A DNA stretch of 48,627 bases, taken from the IMG/VR virus record IMGVR_UViG_3300025707_000011, positions 1 to 48,627 of that record; one strand, 5' to 3'. The notes below the pieces were generated by a model. That model did not search any database, had not been told where the DNA came from, and saw nothing but the letters and a program-made list of their open reading frames with translations. Within the stretch, counting starts at the first letter, position 1. Each line of letters starts with the position of its first letter. Position numbers and translations under genes: made by a program. Shown here piece by piece: positions 16,670 through 26,135 of this stretch. The DNA comes from a virus.

Positions 16670-19600
16670 ATGCCTGAAATCAAAAATACTTTCCTTTCGG
16701 GGAAAATGAATAAAGACCTTGATGACAGATTATTGCCAGAGGGAGAGTATAGAGATGCGCAAAATATTGAGATATTAAAACCTGATGGTGGAAATGTTGG
16801 TGTTGTTCAAAATGCAGCGGGTAATACAATAGCACATACTACTTTAGGGTTATCAACAGATATAGACGTAATAGGAACATATTTTGATGAAAAAAATAAA
16901 CGTATATATTGGTTTGTTACAGATAATAATGATTTATATGCAAATGATTGGTATATAGATTCAGGAACAACTCAACCACGATCCCATGCTATTTATTATT
17001 ATGATGCTGATCCTTCTAGCGCTACTTATGAAACAGCTAAAGCAATTGTTACAGGAAGATTTTTAAAATTTAGTAAAAAATATAAAATTACAGGAATAGC
17101 TATGATTGATGACCTGTTATTTTGGACAGATAATAAAAATCAACCTAGAAGAATAAACGTAGTAAAAGCAATAAGTGATACGGATTTTTATAATAATGAA
17201 CTTAAAATAAGTCTTGCTAAATATGCTCCATATACCCCTGTTGTATTCATGACAGATAATGATATAGCTGGAACATCTACAATGAGTAATGATGCCTCTT
17301 TAAATAATGACTATATACAAGAAGAATTTGTAAGATTTTCATATAGATATAAATTTAATGATAATGAATATTCTGTATTAGCTCCATTTACACAAATAGC
17401 TTTTCAACATTCATATAAAACAGGTTCTGATTATGGTATATTTGGAGAAGAGTCTGAAATAAAAGCATATGAGTCATCAGAGTTAGATGGAATGGTAAAT
17501 AATATAAATAAAATTATATTAGGTATTGAATTACCAAGTATAAATCCAAATGGGGATTTTGAAATAAAAGAAGTTGAAATTATAATAAAAGAATCAGATA
17601 GTACCGCTGCAAGAATAGTTGAAACTAAAACATTAACAGATGCGAGTATTACTTCAACATTTTATACATATACATATAATTCAGATACTCCTCAAGAAAC
17701 TTTACCTGAAGATCAAATAACAAGAGTTTTTGATAATGTACCTACAAAAGCAAAAGCATTAGATATTGTTGGAAATAGATTAGTATTTGGGAACTATTCA
17801 CAAAACACGACAGTACCTACTTTAGATTACAATGTATCATATGGAGCAAAAAGTACTCAAACTTTTACAGGAGATGGTAGTGATACAACATTTACATTAA
17901 CGTTAAAATCTCCAACAAAAGGAAGCAGCAATATAGCCCCTACTAATACAAACCAATTTATTATATATATTAATGATGTTTTATTAGCTTCTACTAATTA
18001 TGCGTATGATGGAACAACAGGTATAATAACGTTTAATAGCGCACCTGCAAACGGGGCGGCAATTACTGTAGTATTAGCAAATCATGAATATCCTGATAGT
18101 TCTTTAAAGCAAAGAAGAACTTATCAAGTAGGGATTGTTTTAGCAGATATATTTGGTAGACAATCACCTGTTATTTTACCCTCTACAGCATCGAACTCTA
18201 TAATAACCGTACCAGCAAGAGGAACGGCAAGTGAATTTAATAGTTGGGTAGGGGATAATTTAAAAATAACTTTTAATGCACAAAGCGGAAAGTTAATACC
18301 AGATGACGATGTATACTCAAATGAATTAAATAGTGGTATTTATGCAACATATAATCCTTACGGATGGTATTCATATAGAGTAGTTGTAAAACAATTAGAA
18401 CAAGAATATTATAATGTTTATACCCCAGGGGCGTCGATAATTGACAATAATTCTTATATAACATTATTTGGAGATAATATAAATAAAGTACCTAGATTAA
18501 TGGAAACTGTATCAGGGGATTCATCAATTGCTAGGTCAGATACAATATTATACCCTAAAGTAGTTAATACTTCGTTTTATACGACTACAACTACAACAGA
18601 GGGTAAAAGAAGCGCAGAAACAGGAGGTACAACTACTACTACAGATGCTATGGTATATTCATGTAATCAATATATGATATTTAATAGACACGCTAGTTCT
18701 GCAAAAAGTTTTAAATATCTTGCTTGTGACAGTACAGTTACTAGCAGCAGTACCTTAACAAGCTCTTTAACTACAGTATCTCTTGGTGCAAGAAAAAAAC
18801 AATATGTTTGGTCTATGACATTCCCTGATTTAACACAAGTAGCTGATATTGGATTTTTAGAAATTACTCAGTTAACCTTTAATAAGGTACATGATTCTGA
18901 TTCATATTATGGATTTGGTGAAGTTACAGATGCGTCTTCAGGTCAAATAGCAAAAACAATTTCATTTGATACTGAAAAAAGAATACAAGCTCTTTCATCA
19001 GGTGATGAAATATCTATAGTTGGTATTGGAAAGCTATCTGATTTTGATTCTATAAAAATAAATACAATACAAGAATATAAAAGGTCTTCATCTGTGTATG
19101 ATGATGCAGGGGGACCGTTTTATCAAAGAGAAAGTAATCATTTAATAGCACAGTTGCCTCCTTATAGTATTTCATCTAGTATATCAAACGCATATGGAGT
19201 TAGAATGTTATTTACAGATGATACTGGTTCTGATAATACTTCGTTACCAGCATTAGGCGTTACATCTTATATAAAAAGAGGTAAAGCAATAGATTTAGCA
19301 GTGTTTGAAACAAAACCAACAGAGAGTACAATAAATATATATTATGAAACTTCTACTTCTGGATTAATTAATGAGCTTAATGCATTGGAAACAGGGGTTT
19401 TTAGTTCATCGGATGTAACGGTTTCTAATTTTGCAGTAGCTCAAAATGGTACAATTACAGCGCCTACTATTAATGTAGGCTCATTACAATCTGTTAATTA
19501 TGTTAATGCGACCACAGACGCTAGTCAAACAGTAGGATATGATTACCCAGTAGTTAGTGCAGATACAACTAGAACAGCACAATTAACTATAACAGCGCCA

Positions 19601-22039
19601 AATGGATATACTAATGCAGGCCAAAATATTATAATATCTACTACTGCAACACAAGAAGATACCCCTGGAAGTACAACAGTTCCTTTATTTTCAGATTTAT
19701 CATTAACGTCAACTACATCAACATCTAGTTCAGCTGCAACATTTACAGTTTCAGCAACCATAAGCGCTACCGGGGGTGCAGCGGTATCAGAAAAAGGATT
19801 TAAAATAGGAACAACAAATGTATATGCAAACGCAACAGGTGTAGAAGTAGGAGACGGTGGTACAGGGGTATATACAACAACAAAAAGTGATGCAACTATA
19901 AATACATTATATTATGTATGGGCTTATGCAACAAATTCAGTTGATACAGGAATACAAGGGCCAATACAGGTTACAACGCCTGCTTTAGGTTTATTCCAAG
20001 TTTCAGATTGGACAGGTAGTATGAGTGTAAATGCAGCCGGGAATATTACAATAGTTGCTGGGAATTCACCAGCTGTAGCTATTGCTCCTACAAGTGTAGC
20101 GGCAAATTCAAGCACAACAGCCACGGTTTCAGTAACACTTGGACAAACAACAGGAGATGCTGATACATATGCGGCTAATAATAATACAATAAGAATACAA
20201 ATACCAACAAGTGGATATAGTAATTCAGCTTCAACAGCATATTTGTATACAGCAGTAAGAACAGTTACACAACCAGCAGCGGCTGCCTCAGTAGCATACA
20301 CTATAGCAGATCATGCAATTCCTTCAGGATTTTCTATAGCACACGATGGTGTATTTACAGAAGGATCTTTAGCAACTCCTACATTAAATAGTGTTGCGTT
20401 ATCAGGCAACGCACTTACAGACGGAGCGTCAACTAATATTTCAACTGTTACAAATGCTACATTAAGAGCATTAACACTAAATATAACGCCCGGAGCTACT
20501 TTTACAAATTCAAGCGCAGCAGATTTTACATATAATATTGTTCAACCGAGTGTTCTTCCTACATTAACACTTGGTAGTATACCAACACAGTCAACTGTAA
20601 TTACAAGTTCTTCAGATATTGATTTAAGGAATTATTTTACAAATGGTAGGTTTTTTGAAATAACAGATAATACGCCAACAACATCGCTTGTAACCGCGTC
20701 GATAGTAAGTGGATATATATTGAGATTAACAGGACAAGGATCTTGTAATGATATAACTGGAACAACGTCGGCGGGCAATATAGTAGTAGCAGCATATAAT
20801 GAAAAAGCAACAGTAGATGGAAGTATAGCTGGAAGTACAGCATCAACATCAGTGGTGGTAAAAGGAAGTGCGTTTGTATCAGCAACAGTAGCATTAGAAG
20901 TAGCAGCTTGTGCACAAAACGCAACTCTTACAATGGTTAATACAGGGAATTCTTTAGCTGAGGGAGTATCAGTAGATGTAAGCTCTAGAACTTTAACATA
21001 TGCTGTTGGAGATATAGGAAGTGCATTTAGTGGTCAAATGGTATTTACGTATACTCATAGTTCTACTAATTTAAGTGCAACAACAAATATATCTACAATA
21101 AGTAATACTAGTCCTTTTACACTTGTTACAGCAGAGGGTTCAGGTAATGCAATAACAGTTAGCTTTAGCGGTACTTACCCAAATCAATCGGTAGGAGGAA
21201 ATATAAACTACTCGTTTGCTGTAAATGTAAATACAACTTATGTTTCTGCAACTGATGCTTATTTTGTTAAAGGGGTTAGCGGGGCTGGTTATACAGTAAG
21301 CCCTACATATATAAATACAGGGTTTGGCTCAACAGGAGATCAATTTGGAACTGGCAATACCGCTTTTGCAACAGGAGGAAATACTATAACTTTAACCTCT
21401 TCATCAGGATATAAGTTTGGAGGAGTACCAACAATAAATCATGGAAGCGGGAGTACAGAAGGAAATATTTATATTACAGGAGGACATTCAACAGCTACTT
21501 TTAATATTCCAGCACCAGCTTTAAGTGTAGGAGATACTGTCTTAACTTTACTGCCAGCATCAACTATTCAAGCAAACGCACCAGATGGACTTAGATCATA
21601 TGTTAATTTATATCCCGAATTGGTTGCTAATGAGGGGGGCACGCCAAGAGTAACAGCACTTTCAATAAATGGGGTTACAATATCTCCTGCTCAACAATAT
21701 GTATATACAGGATTATCAATAAACGGAACAAGTGGAGAAACAACAAATGTAACAATAACCGTGCAGAAAGACAACACTACCTCTACAGCTATAGCGGTAT
21801 CACTAGTTAGCAGCAATGTAAGAAACAACAGTATTTCTTCAGGCTCAAGTGTAACTCTTAATTCAAATACAGGTACCGAGACGTTTACACTTCAGTTTAC
21901 AGGTAACGGCACAAATACCGTTTCAGGAAACACATATTCGACAACAATAGGTATTACAGAAATAAATCTTACTGCTACTCCGACTGGGGGAACAGCTCAA
22001 ACATTTAGTGCTATAAGATTTAGTAATGTATCGAGTTAA
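16670..22039 (+). CDS. tail nozzle-like protein (T7 gp12 / P22 gp10 type) with Ig-like repeats
   Basis: The protein has 1789 residues. The N-terminal segment NTFLSGKMNKDLDDRLLPEG, followed by YRDAQNIEILKPDGGNVG, is the typical opening of nozzle or tail tubular B-like proteins of short-tailed phages. Residues about 60-390 have short aromatic strands (IYWFVTDNNDLYANDWYI, LLFWTDNKNQPRRINVV) compatible with a beta-propeller. A beta module like the one in the previous protein sits at about 398-475 (FTGDGSDTTFTLTLKSPTKG). Around residue 885 comes ESTINIYYETSTSGLINELN, and from about 910 to the end the protein is Thr/Ser/Ala/Val-rich with many Ig-like or bacterial-Ig-like units. It would form the distal tail tube; the C-terminal Ig-like arms may bind cells or polysaccharide weakly. 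Confidence 0.75.
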   Translation: MPEIKNTFLSGKMNKDLDDRLLPEGEYRDAQNIEILKPDGGNVGVVQNAAGNTIAHTTLGLSTDIDVIGTYFDEKNKRIYWFVTDNNDLYANDWYIDSGTTQPRSHAIYYYDADPSSATYETAKAIVTGRFLKFSKKYKITGIAMIDDLLFWTDNKNQPRRINVVKAISDTDFYNNELKISLAKYAPYTPVVFMTDNDIAGTSTMSNDASLNNDYIQEEFVRFSYRYKFNDNEYSVLAPFTQIAFQHSYKTGSDYGIFGEESEIKAYESSELDGMVNNINKIILGIELPSINPNGDFEIKEVEIIIKESDSTAARIVETKTLTDASITSTFYTYTYNSDTPQETLPEDQITRVFDNVPTKAKALDIVGNRLVFGNYSQNTTVPTLDYNVSYGAKSTQTFTGDGSDTTFTLTLKSPTKGSSNIAPTNTNQFIIYINDVLLASTNYAYDGTTGIITFNSAPANGAAITVVLANHEYPDSSLKQRRTYQVGIVLADIFGRQSPVILPSTASNSIITVPARGTASEFNSWVGDNLKITFNAQSGKLIPDDDVYSNELNSGIYATYNPYGWYSYRVVVKQLEQEYYNVYTPGASIIDNNSYITLFGDNINKVPRLMETVSGDSSIARSDTILYPKVVNTSFYTTTTTTEGKRSAETGGTTTTTDAMVYSCNQYMIFNRHASSAKSFKYLACDSTVTSSSTLTSSLTTVSLGARKKQYVWSMTFPDLTQVADIGFLEITQLTFNKVHDSDSYYGFGEVTDASSGQIAKTISFDTEKRIQALSSGDEISIVGIGKLSDFDSIKINTIQEYKRSSSVYDDAGGPFYQRESNHLIAQLPPYSISSSISNAYGVRMLFTDDTGSDNTSLPALGVTSYIKRGKAIDLAVFETKPTESTINIYYETSTSGLINELNALETGVFSSSDVTVSNFAVAQNGTITAPTINVGSLQSVNYVNATTDASQTVGYDYPVVSADTTRTAQLTITAPNGYTNAGQNIIISTTATQEDTPGSTTVPLFSDLSLTSTTSTSSSAATFTVSATISATGGAAVSEKGFKIGTTNVYANATGVEVGDGGTGVYTTTKSDATINTLYYVWAYATNSVDTGIQGPIQVTTPALGLFQVSDWTGSMSVNAAGNITIVAGNSPAVAIAPTSVAANSSTTATVSVTLGQTTGDADTYAANNNTIRIQIPTSGYSNSASTAYLYTAVRTVTQPAAAASVAYTIADHAIPSGFSIAHDGVFTEGSLATPTLNSVALSGNALTDGASTNISTVTNATLRALTLNITPGATFTNSSAADFTYNIVQPSVLPTLTLGSIPTQSTVITSSSDIDLRNYFTNGRFFEITDNTPTTSLVTASIVSGYILRLTGQGSCNDITGTTSAGNIVVAAYNEKATVDGSIAGSTASTSVVVKGSAFVSATVALEVAACAQNATLTMVNTGNSLAEGVSVDVSSRTLTYAVGDIGSAFSGQMVFTYTHSSTNLSATTNISTISNTSPFTLVTAEGSGNAITVSFSGTYPNQSVGGNINYSFAVNVNTTYVSATDAYFVKGVSGAGYTVSPTYINTGFGSTGDQFGTGNTAFATGGNTITLTSSSGYKFGGVPTINHGSGSTEGNIYITGGHSTATFNIPAPALSVGDTVLTLLPASTIQANAPDGLRSYVNLYPELVANEGGTPRVTALSINGVTISPAQQYVYTGLSINGTSGETTNVTITVQKDNTTSTAIAVSLVSSNVRNNSISSGSSVTLNSNTGTETFTLQFTGNGTNTVSGNTYSTTIGITEINLTATPTGGTAQTFSAIRFSNVSS

Positions 22040-22069
22040 TATTTAAATAATAAACGTAATAATAATAAT

Positions 22070-23797
22070 ATGGCAGTAACGCTGGAAATCAAATACTTTA
22101 ATACCTTCTTAATAAAGAATGGAGAGACTATTCATCAAGTAGTAGGGGCAGGTAATGATAGCACTACTGCATTTACTATTGCAGAGAGTAGTGGTGATAC
22201 TATATATGCTATACCAAACTCAGAATCAGACTTTCAAGTATATTTTGACAATGTACTTAAAGCAGCTTCTCTTTATGTTTATTCAAATAAAACAAGAATA
22301 ATTACTTTTGCATCTGCACCTGCAGCTTCTGTTAGTTCGATATTAGTAGTAGTTAAAAATTGGCATGTAGAGGAGTCTAGGATAAAAGGGGCGTATAATG
22401 GTAAAACTATAGATTTCGGGGTAAGAGCAGCTATAACTGATAGCGAATATACTCCTGAAACAAGAGAAGCATCACTTATATATTCAGGTATATATAATGG
22501 AAGAACAAGGGTAAATGAAATAAATCAATTTAACCCTTCTATTCCAAATACAAAATCAATTGATTCATCATTTGGATCAATACAAAAATTATATGCGGAG
22601 GATAATAATATGGTTATTTTCCAAGAAAATAAAACACATAATATACTTATAGATAAAGATATAATATATACAGCAGAAGGAGAGACAAATGTTACTGCGT
22701 CTAATCAAGTATTAGGAGAAGTTGTCGCTTATCAAGGTAATTATGGTATTAGTAAAAATCCGGAAAGTTTTGCAGTACATGCTGGAAGAAAATATTTTGT
22801 AGATAAAAATAATGGGGCTGTTCTTAGACTATCAAGAGATGGTATAACAGAAATATCAAATTTTGGTATGAGAGATTGGTTTAAAACAAATCTTAAATTA
22901 ACTGATTCTGTTATAGGAATATGGGATAATAACAGGAAAAAATATATTTTATCTCTTCAAGAGGACGAAATAAAAAATACATTTGCATGCAACGGAAGTA
23001 CTAGTACATTCTCGCTAGCATTTAGTTATGTGGATAGTGATTTTGCAACAATTAGTTTACCAGACCCAACAAATATATCGCAAATAGAAGTTTTTCAACA
23101 AAACTTTAGTGCGACAACAGCTTTAACAGCAGGGACTGAATATACATATAACACAAGCACAGGGGTTGTAACATTAACTCAAACACCTTTAACTGGAGAT
23201 GTAATAACTGTATATTTAAGAGATTATGCGGGAGGATATAAAACTGTAACATTTGATGAAGATATAAATGGGTGGTCATCATTTTATAGTTATAAACCAG
23301 AATTCGGAGGAAGTATTGATGCAAACTTTTATACATATGGTATAAATGATTTATATAAACATTATGATTTAGATACTAATAGAAATTCATTCTATGGGGC
23401 GTCTACTGCAGAATCTACTATAGATATAATATTTAATAATCCTCCTTCTGTATCAAAATATTTTAAAACAATAAATTATGAAGGGGATACTGGTTGGGCT
23501 GTAGATTCTATTGAAACAGATACAGATACAGGAGCACCAATTTCAGTTTATAATATAACAAGTGCAGCTGTCGAAAATATTTGGCAAGACTTACTTGTAT
23601 CAGGATTTAAGAAAAAAAATAATAAATATTATTCTAATATTATAAATGAAACTGCACCAAAAAGAAACGAAATAGCATCAGGGGAAGTAATATCTGGGGT
23701 AAAAGGATTCTTTAATAAAGTAAAATTAAAAACATTGGATACAGCACAAAAAGAATTATTTGCAGTATCCAGTGATTACGAACTATTAACAAATTAA
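22070..23797 (+). CDS. tail nozzle-associated structural protein (second nozzle half?)
   Basis: The protein has 575 residues. Two copies of the beta module lie at about residues 20-103 (VGAGNDSTTAFTIAESSG) and about 303-385 (FACNGSTSTFSLAFSYVDSD). Between them is a region with ESRIKGAYNGKTIDFGVRAA, then ASLIYSGIYNGRTRVNEINQ, then IQKLYAEDNNMVIFQENKT and RLSRDGITEISNFGMRDWF, a run of short strands typical of a beta-propeller or platform. In related marine phages I recall such segments within one long nozzle protein that also carries the N-terminal part found in the preceding gene, so this may be the detached second half. It is certainly a virion protein by position. Confidence 0.65.
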   Translation: MAVTLEIKYFNTFLIKNGETIHQVVGAGNDSTTAFTIAESSGDTIYAIPNSESDFQVYFDNVLKAASLYVYSNKTRIITFASAPAASVSSILVVVKNWHVEESRIKGAYNGKTIDFGVRAAITDSEYTPETREASLIYSGIYNGRTRVNEINQFNPSIPNTKSIDSSFGSIQKLYAEDNNMVIFQENKTHNILIDKDIIYTAEGETNVTASNQVLGEVVAYQGNYGISKNPESFAVHAGRKYFVDKNNGAVLRLSRDGITEISNFGMRDWFKTNLKLTDSVIGIWDNNRKKYILSLQEDEIKNTFACNGSTSTFSLAFSYVDSDFATISLPDPTNISQIEVFQQNFSATTALTAGTEYTYNTSTGVVTLTQTPLTGDVITVYLRDYAGGYKTVTFDEDINGWSSFYSYKPEFGGSIDANFYTYGINDLYKHYDLDTNRNSFYGASTAESTIDIIFNNPPSVSKYFKTINYEGDTGWAVDSIETDTDTGAPISVYNITSAAVENIWQDLLVSGFKKKNNKYYSNIINETAPKRNEIASGEVISGVKGFFNKVKLKTLDTAQKELFAVSSDYELLTN

Positions 23798-24268
23798 ATG
23801 GAATTAGTAAAAAAAACAATTGAATATAGAAATGCTATAGTTGAGTTTGAAGAACAAATAAAAAATACAGAAGGAGCTTTAGTTGGTGAAGAATTAGATA
23901 AATACAATCCATTAAAACATACTTTTGCAAATGGTTATTATATAAGAGAAATAAATACACCTGCAGGTCAAATTTTAATTACTAAAATACATAAAGAAGA
24001 ACATCCGTTTTTTCTTATGAAAGGTGAGTGCTCAATTTTAACAGAAGATGGTCCAAAAAGAATAAAGGCACCATATTATGATATAACAAAGCCAGGGACT
24101 AAAAGAATAATATATATTCATAGTGATGTTACATGGGTTACAGTACATGCAACAGATCTAAAGGATATTGATAAAATAGAAGAAAAGATTATAGCTAAGG
24201 ATTTTAATGATCCAAAAATAAGTATTGATAATTTAAAAGAAATAAAAAAGAAGTTTAACATTAAATAA
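23798..24268 (+). CDS. cupin-like small protein in the tail gene cluster
   Basis: The protein has 156 residues. Residues about 47-120 read as a small double-stranded beta-helix: NGYYIREINTPAGQILITKI, then HKEEHPFFLMKGECSILTED, then GPKRIKAPYYDITKPGTKRI and VTWVTVHATD. The His-x(4)-His spacing (H68, H72 region), the conserved 'G-E-x-x-I/V' after it and the late His (VHAT) mirror cupin metal-site positions. Cupin folds act as enzymes, sugar binders or structural parts. The gene is joined to the nozzle gene by TAAATG and is followed within seven bases by the ejection gene, so it may be a virion or assembly factor. Function and metal binding are not proven. Confidence 0.6.
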   Translation: MELVKKTIEYRNAIVEFEEQIKNTEGALVGEELDKYNPLKHTFANGYYIREINTPAGQILITKIHKEEHPFFLMKGECSILTEDGPKRIKAPYYDITKPGTKRIIYIHSDVTWVTVHATDLKDIDKIEEKIIAKDFNDPKISIDNLKEIKKKFNIK

Positions 24269-24275
24269 TAATAAT

Positions 24276-26120
24276 ATGAGTTTTTTAGTAACAGGTATAG
24301 GTGTAGGGCTAACTGCTATTGCAGGGGGCATTAAATACGGAAGCGCAAGAAAAGCTGAGCTAAAAGCTAATAAAGCTAGTAATAAAGCAGCAGATCAAGC
24401 GAATCTTAAAAATGCAGAGTTAGCTGCAAGAGAAAGAAGAAGTTTTGTTCCAGGGTTTGGGGATAGTGATAATATCCCTGGATATACTAATGATATGATG
24501 GGACCTCAGCCAGGATCAGCTGGAATAATGAGAAGCCGTGAAGGTGGGGGAATTTATACTACTGGTAACTATGGCGGAGGTGGTTTTCAAGGATTGAATC
24601 CTTATAAAAATCCTGCAGGTTTTTATGGGGATGATGATAGTGGGCTTGGTGCACCAAGGAATGAAATAAAATTTGATCCAGCTGGAAACATGATATTTAA
24701 TGAAGCCGCTATAACTCGTAGTGTACAAAAAAAGTTAACAGCAAATAAAGAATTTATGAAATACACCCAAGGCTTACCTAGATCAGAAGATGATAAACCA
24801 ATATTTCCAGATCCAAATACTGCGGCTGGTAGTAAATTTTATAAGCAATTACCAAAGTCTGTGGCGGCAATGGCCGGAAACCCTAAATTTGCGCAAATGT
24901 ATAAAGGTAGTAATATAGTAAACCCTTATGCTAACATACAAGATTTAAGTGCTGTATTAGAAGATGTAAGTGATATATATCAAGATAGAACTGGTTTATT
25001 AAAAGATAGAAGTGATATGTTTAGAGGCACTGCTGAATTAGGAGTAGACTTAAGTGACCAAGAAGATTTATCAAAAAGATTTGGAGACTTAACAACAGGT
25101 ATGGAAGACTTAAGTGGTAGAGTTGCTGATCTTAGACAAGGGGCACAAGACTACTCAGGGTTAGCTACAGACTCTAGTATATTAGCATCTAACCCATATG
25201 CAAATTTGCAAGTAGCCACACAAGCGGCTGACTTAAAAGCACAACAATCAGATCAAGCACTTGCTAATACACTGTCAACAATTAGAGCTACGGGAGCCGG
25301 CGCGGGTGGTGCTACAGCAATTGCACAAGCAGCACTTCAAAGTAAACTTGGGATTGCGGCTACTATAGAACAGCAAGAAACTCGTAATGTTCAAGCAAGA
25401 GCAGAGGGACAACAACAAATAGAGCAAATAAGAATGAGTGAGTCTCAAAGACTTCAAAATATTTCTTTAACAGAAAAATTAAGATTAGAAAGTTTAAGAC
25501 AAACAGAGGGTCGTAGAATAGATGAAACAAAATTAACTGAAGGCCGAACATTAAGACAATTAGGATTAGAAGAAGGGAGAAGTTTAAGACAATTAGAAGT
25601 AGACGAAGGGCGAGCATTAAGAGGTTTAGCTGTTTCTGAAGGCCAAAGAATGCAAGGTCTAGGAATTTCAGATAGATTAAGAGAACAAGAACTGCAACAA
25701 GGTGAATCTCTTAGATTACAAAACGCTGAATTTAACGAAGCACAAAGGCTACAAGATATGGATTATAACGAAGCAATTAGGATTCAAAGTGCTAGGTTTA
25801 ATGAGCAGCAAAGGCTTCAAGAGGCTGATTCAATGGCTAGAGAATATCAATTTAGAGTTGCTGAAACTCGTGAACAAAATAGGCTTAATAGATTACATAA
25901 CATGGCAACCCAAGCTGTACAAACTTCAGCTGATTTAGAAGCTAGTAAAATTGCCGCAAAAGCACAAAGACAAGGCGCATTAGTAGGGGCAATAGGTGGG
26001 GTTGCATCTGCGGTAGTATCGGCAGTACCAACAAAAGCAGCTACAAGCGCAGCTACAGGGTCGTCATCAGACTTTAGCAAATTTCTTATCGCGCAAAAAC
26101 CAGAACTTGGACCTAATTAA
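24276..26120 (+). CDS. internal virion / DNA ejection protein with 11-residue repeats
   Basis: The protein has 614 residues. It opens with a hydrophobic helix (LVTGIGVGLTAIAGGI) as in T7 gp14-type ejection proteins. Residues about 330-370 hold the Ala/Gly/Gln-rich core common to marine-phage internal proteins (TIRATGAGAGGATAIAQAAL, then LGIAATIEQQETRNVQARAE). Residues 388-519 are twelve exact-length 11-residue repeats. The C-terminus has a second hydrophobic stretch (GALVGAIGGVASAVVSAVP). This suggests a protein stored inside the head or tail and ejected into the envelope to make a channel. It is followed by another helical protein and the giant protein, an order like T7 genes 14-15-16. It has no similarity that I can cite to a characterised protein. 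Confidence 0.7.
   Translation: MSFLVTGIGVGLTAIAGGIKYGSARKAELKANKASNKAADQANLKNAELAARERRSFVPGFGDSDNIPGYTNDMMGPQPGSAGIMRSREGGGIYTTGNYGGGGFQGLNPYKNPAGFYGDDDSGLGAPRNEIKFDPAGNMIFNEAAITRSVQKKLTANKEFMKYTQGLPRSEDDKPIFPDPNTAAGSKFYKQLPKSVAAMAGNPKFAQMYKGSNIVNPYANIQDLSAVLEDVSDIYQDRTGLLKDRSDMFRGTAELGVDLSDQEDLSKRFGDLTTGMEDLSGRVADLRQGAQDYSGLATDSSILASNPYANLQVATQAADLKAQQSDQALANTLSTIRATGAGAGGATAIAQAALQSKLGIAATIEQQETRNVQARAEGQQQIEQIRMSESQRLQNISLTEKLRLESLRQTEGRRIDETKLTEGRTLRQLGLEEGRSLRQLEVDEGRALRGLAVSEGQRMQGLGISDRLREQELQQGESLRLQNAEFNEAQRLQDMDYNEAIRIQSARFNEQQRLQEADSMAREYQFRVAETREQNRLNRLHNMATQAVQTSADLEASKIAAKAQRQGALVGAIGGVASAVVSAVPTKAATSAATGSSSDFSKFLIAQKPELGPN
25437..25832 (+). repeat. twelve tandem 33-bp (11-residue) degenerate repeats
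   Basis: The 396 bases encode twelve consecutive 11-residue units with no insertions or deletions. Examples in order are TEGRTLRQLGL, EEGRSLRQLEV, DEGRALRGLAV, SEGQRMQGLGI, GESLRLQNAEF, NEAQRLQDMDY and NEAIRIQSARF. Position 2 is nearly always Glu, position 6 is usually Leu/Met/Ile, and position 11 is usually hydrophobic. An 11-residue period is that of right-handed (hendecad) coiled coils. The DNA copies are diverged, so this is an old repeat. Confidence 0.85.
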
Positions 26121-26135
26121 AAAATAATTAAAACA

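Noticed and set aside
20637-20924. 95-codon Leu/His/Met-rich - strand frame opposite the nozzle gene
   Set aside because: Low-complexity antisense of Ser/Thr/Ala codons; no support for a gene.
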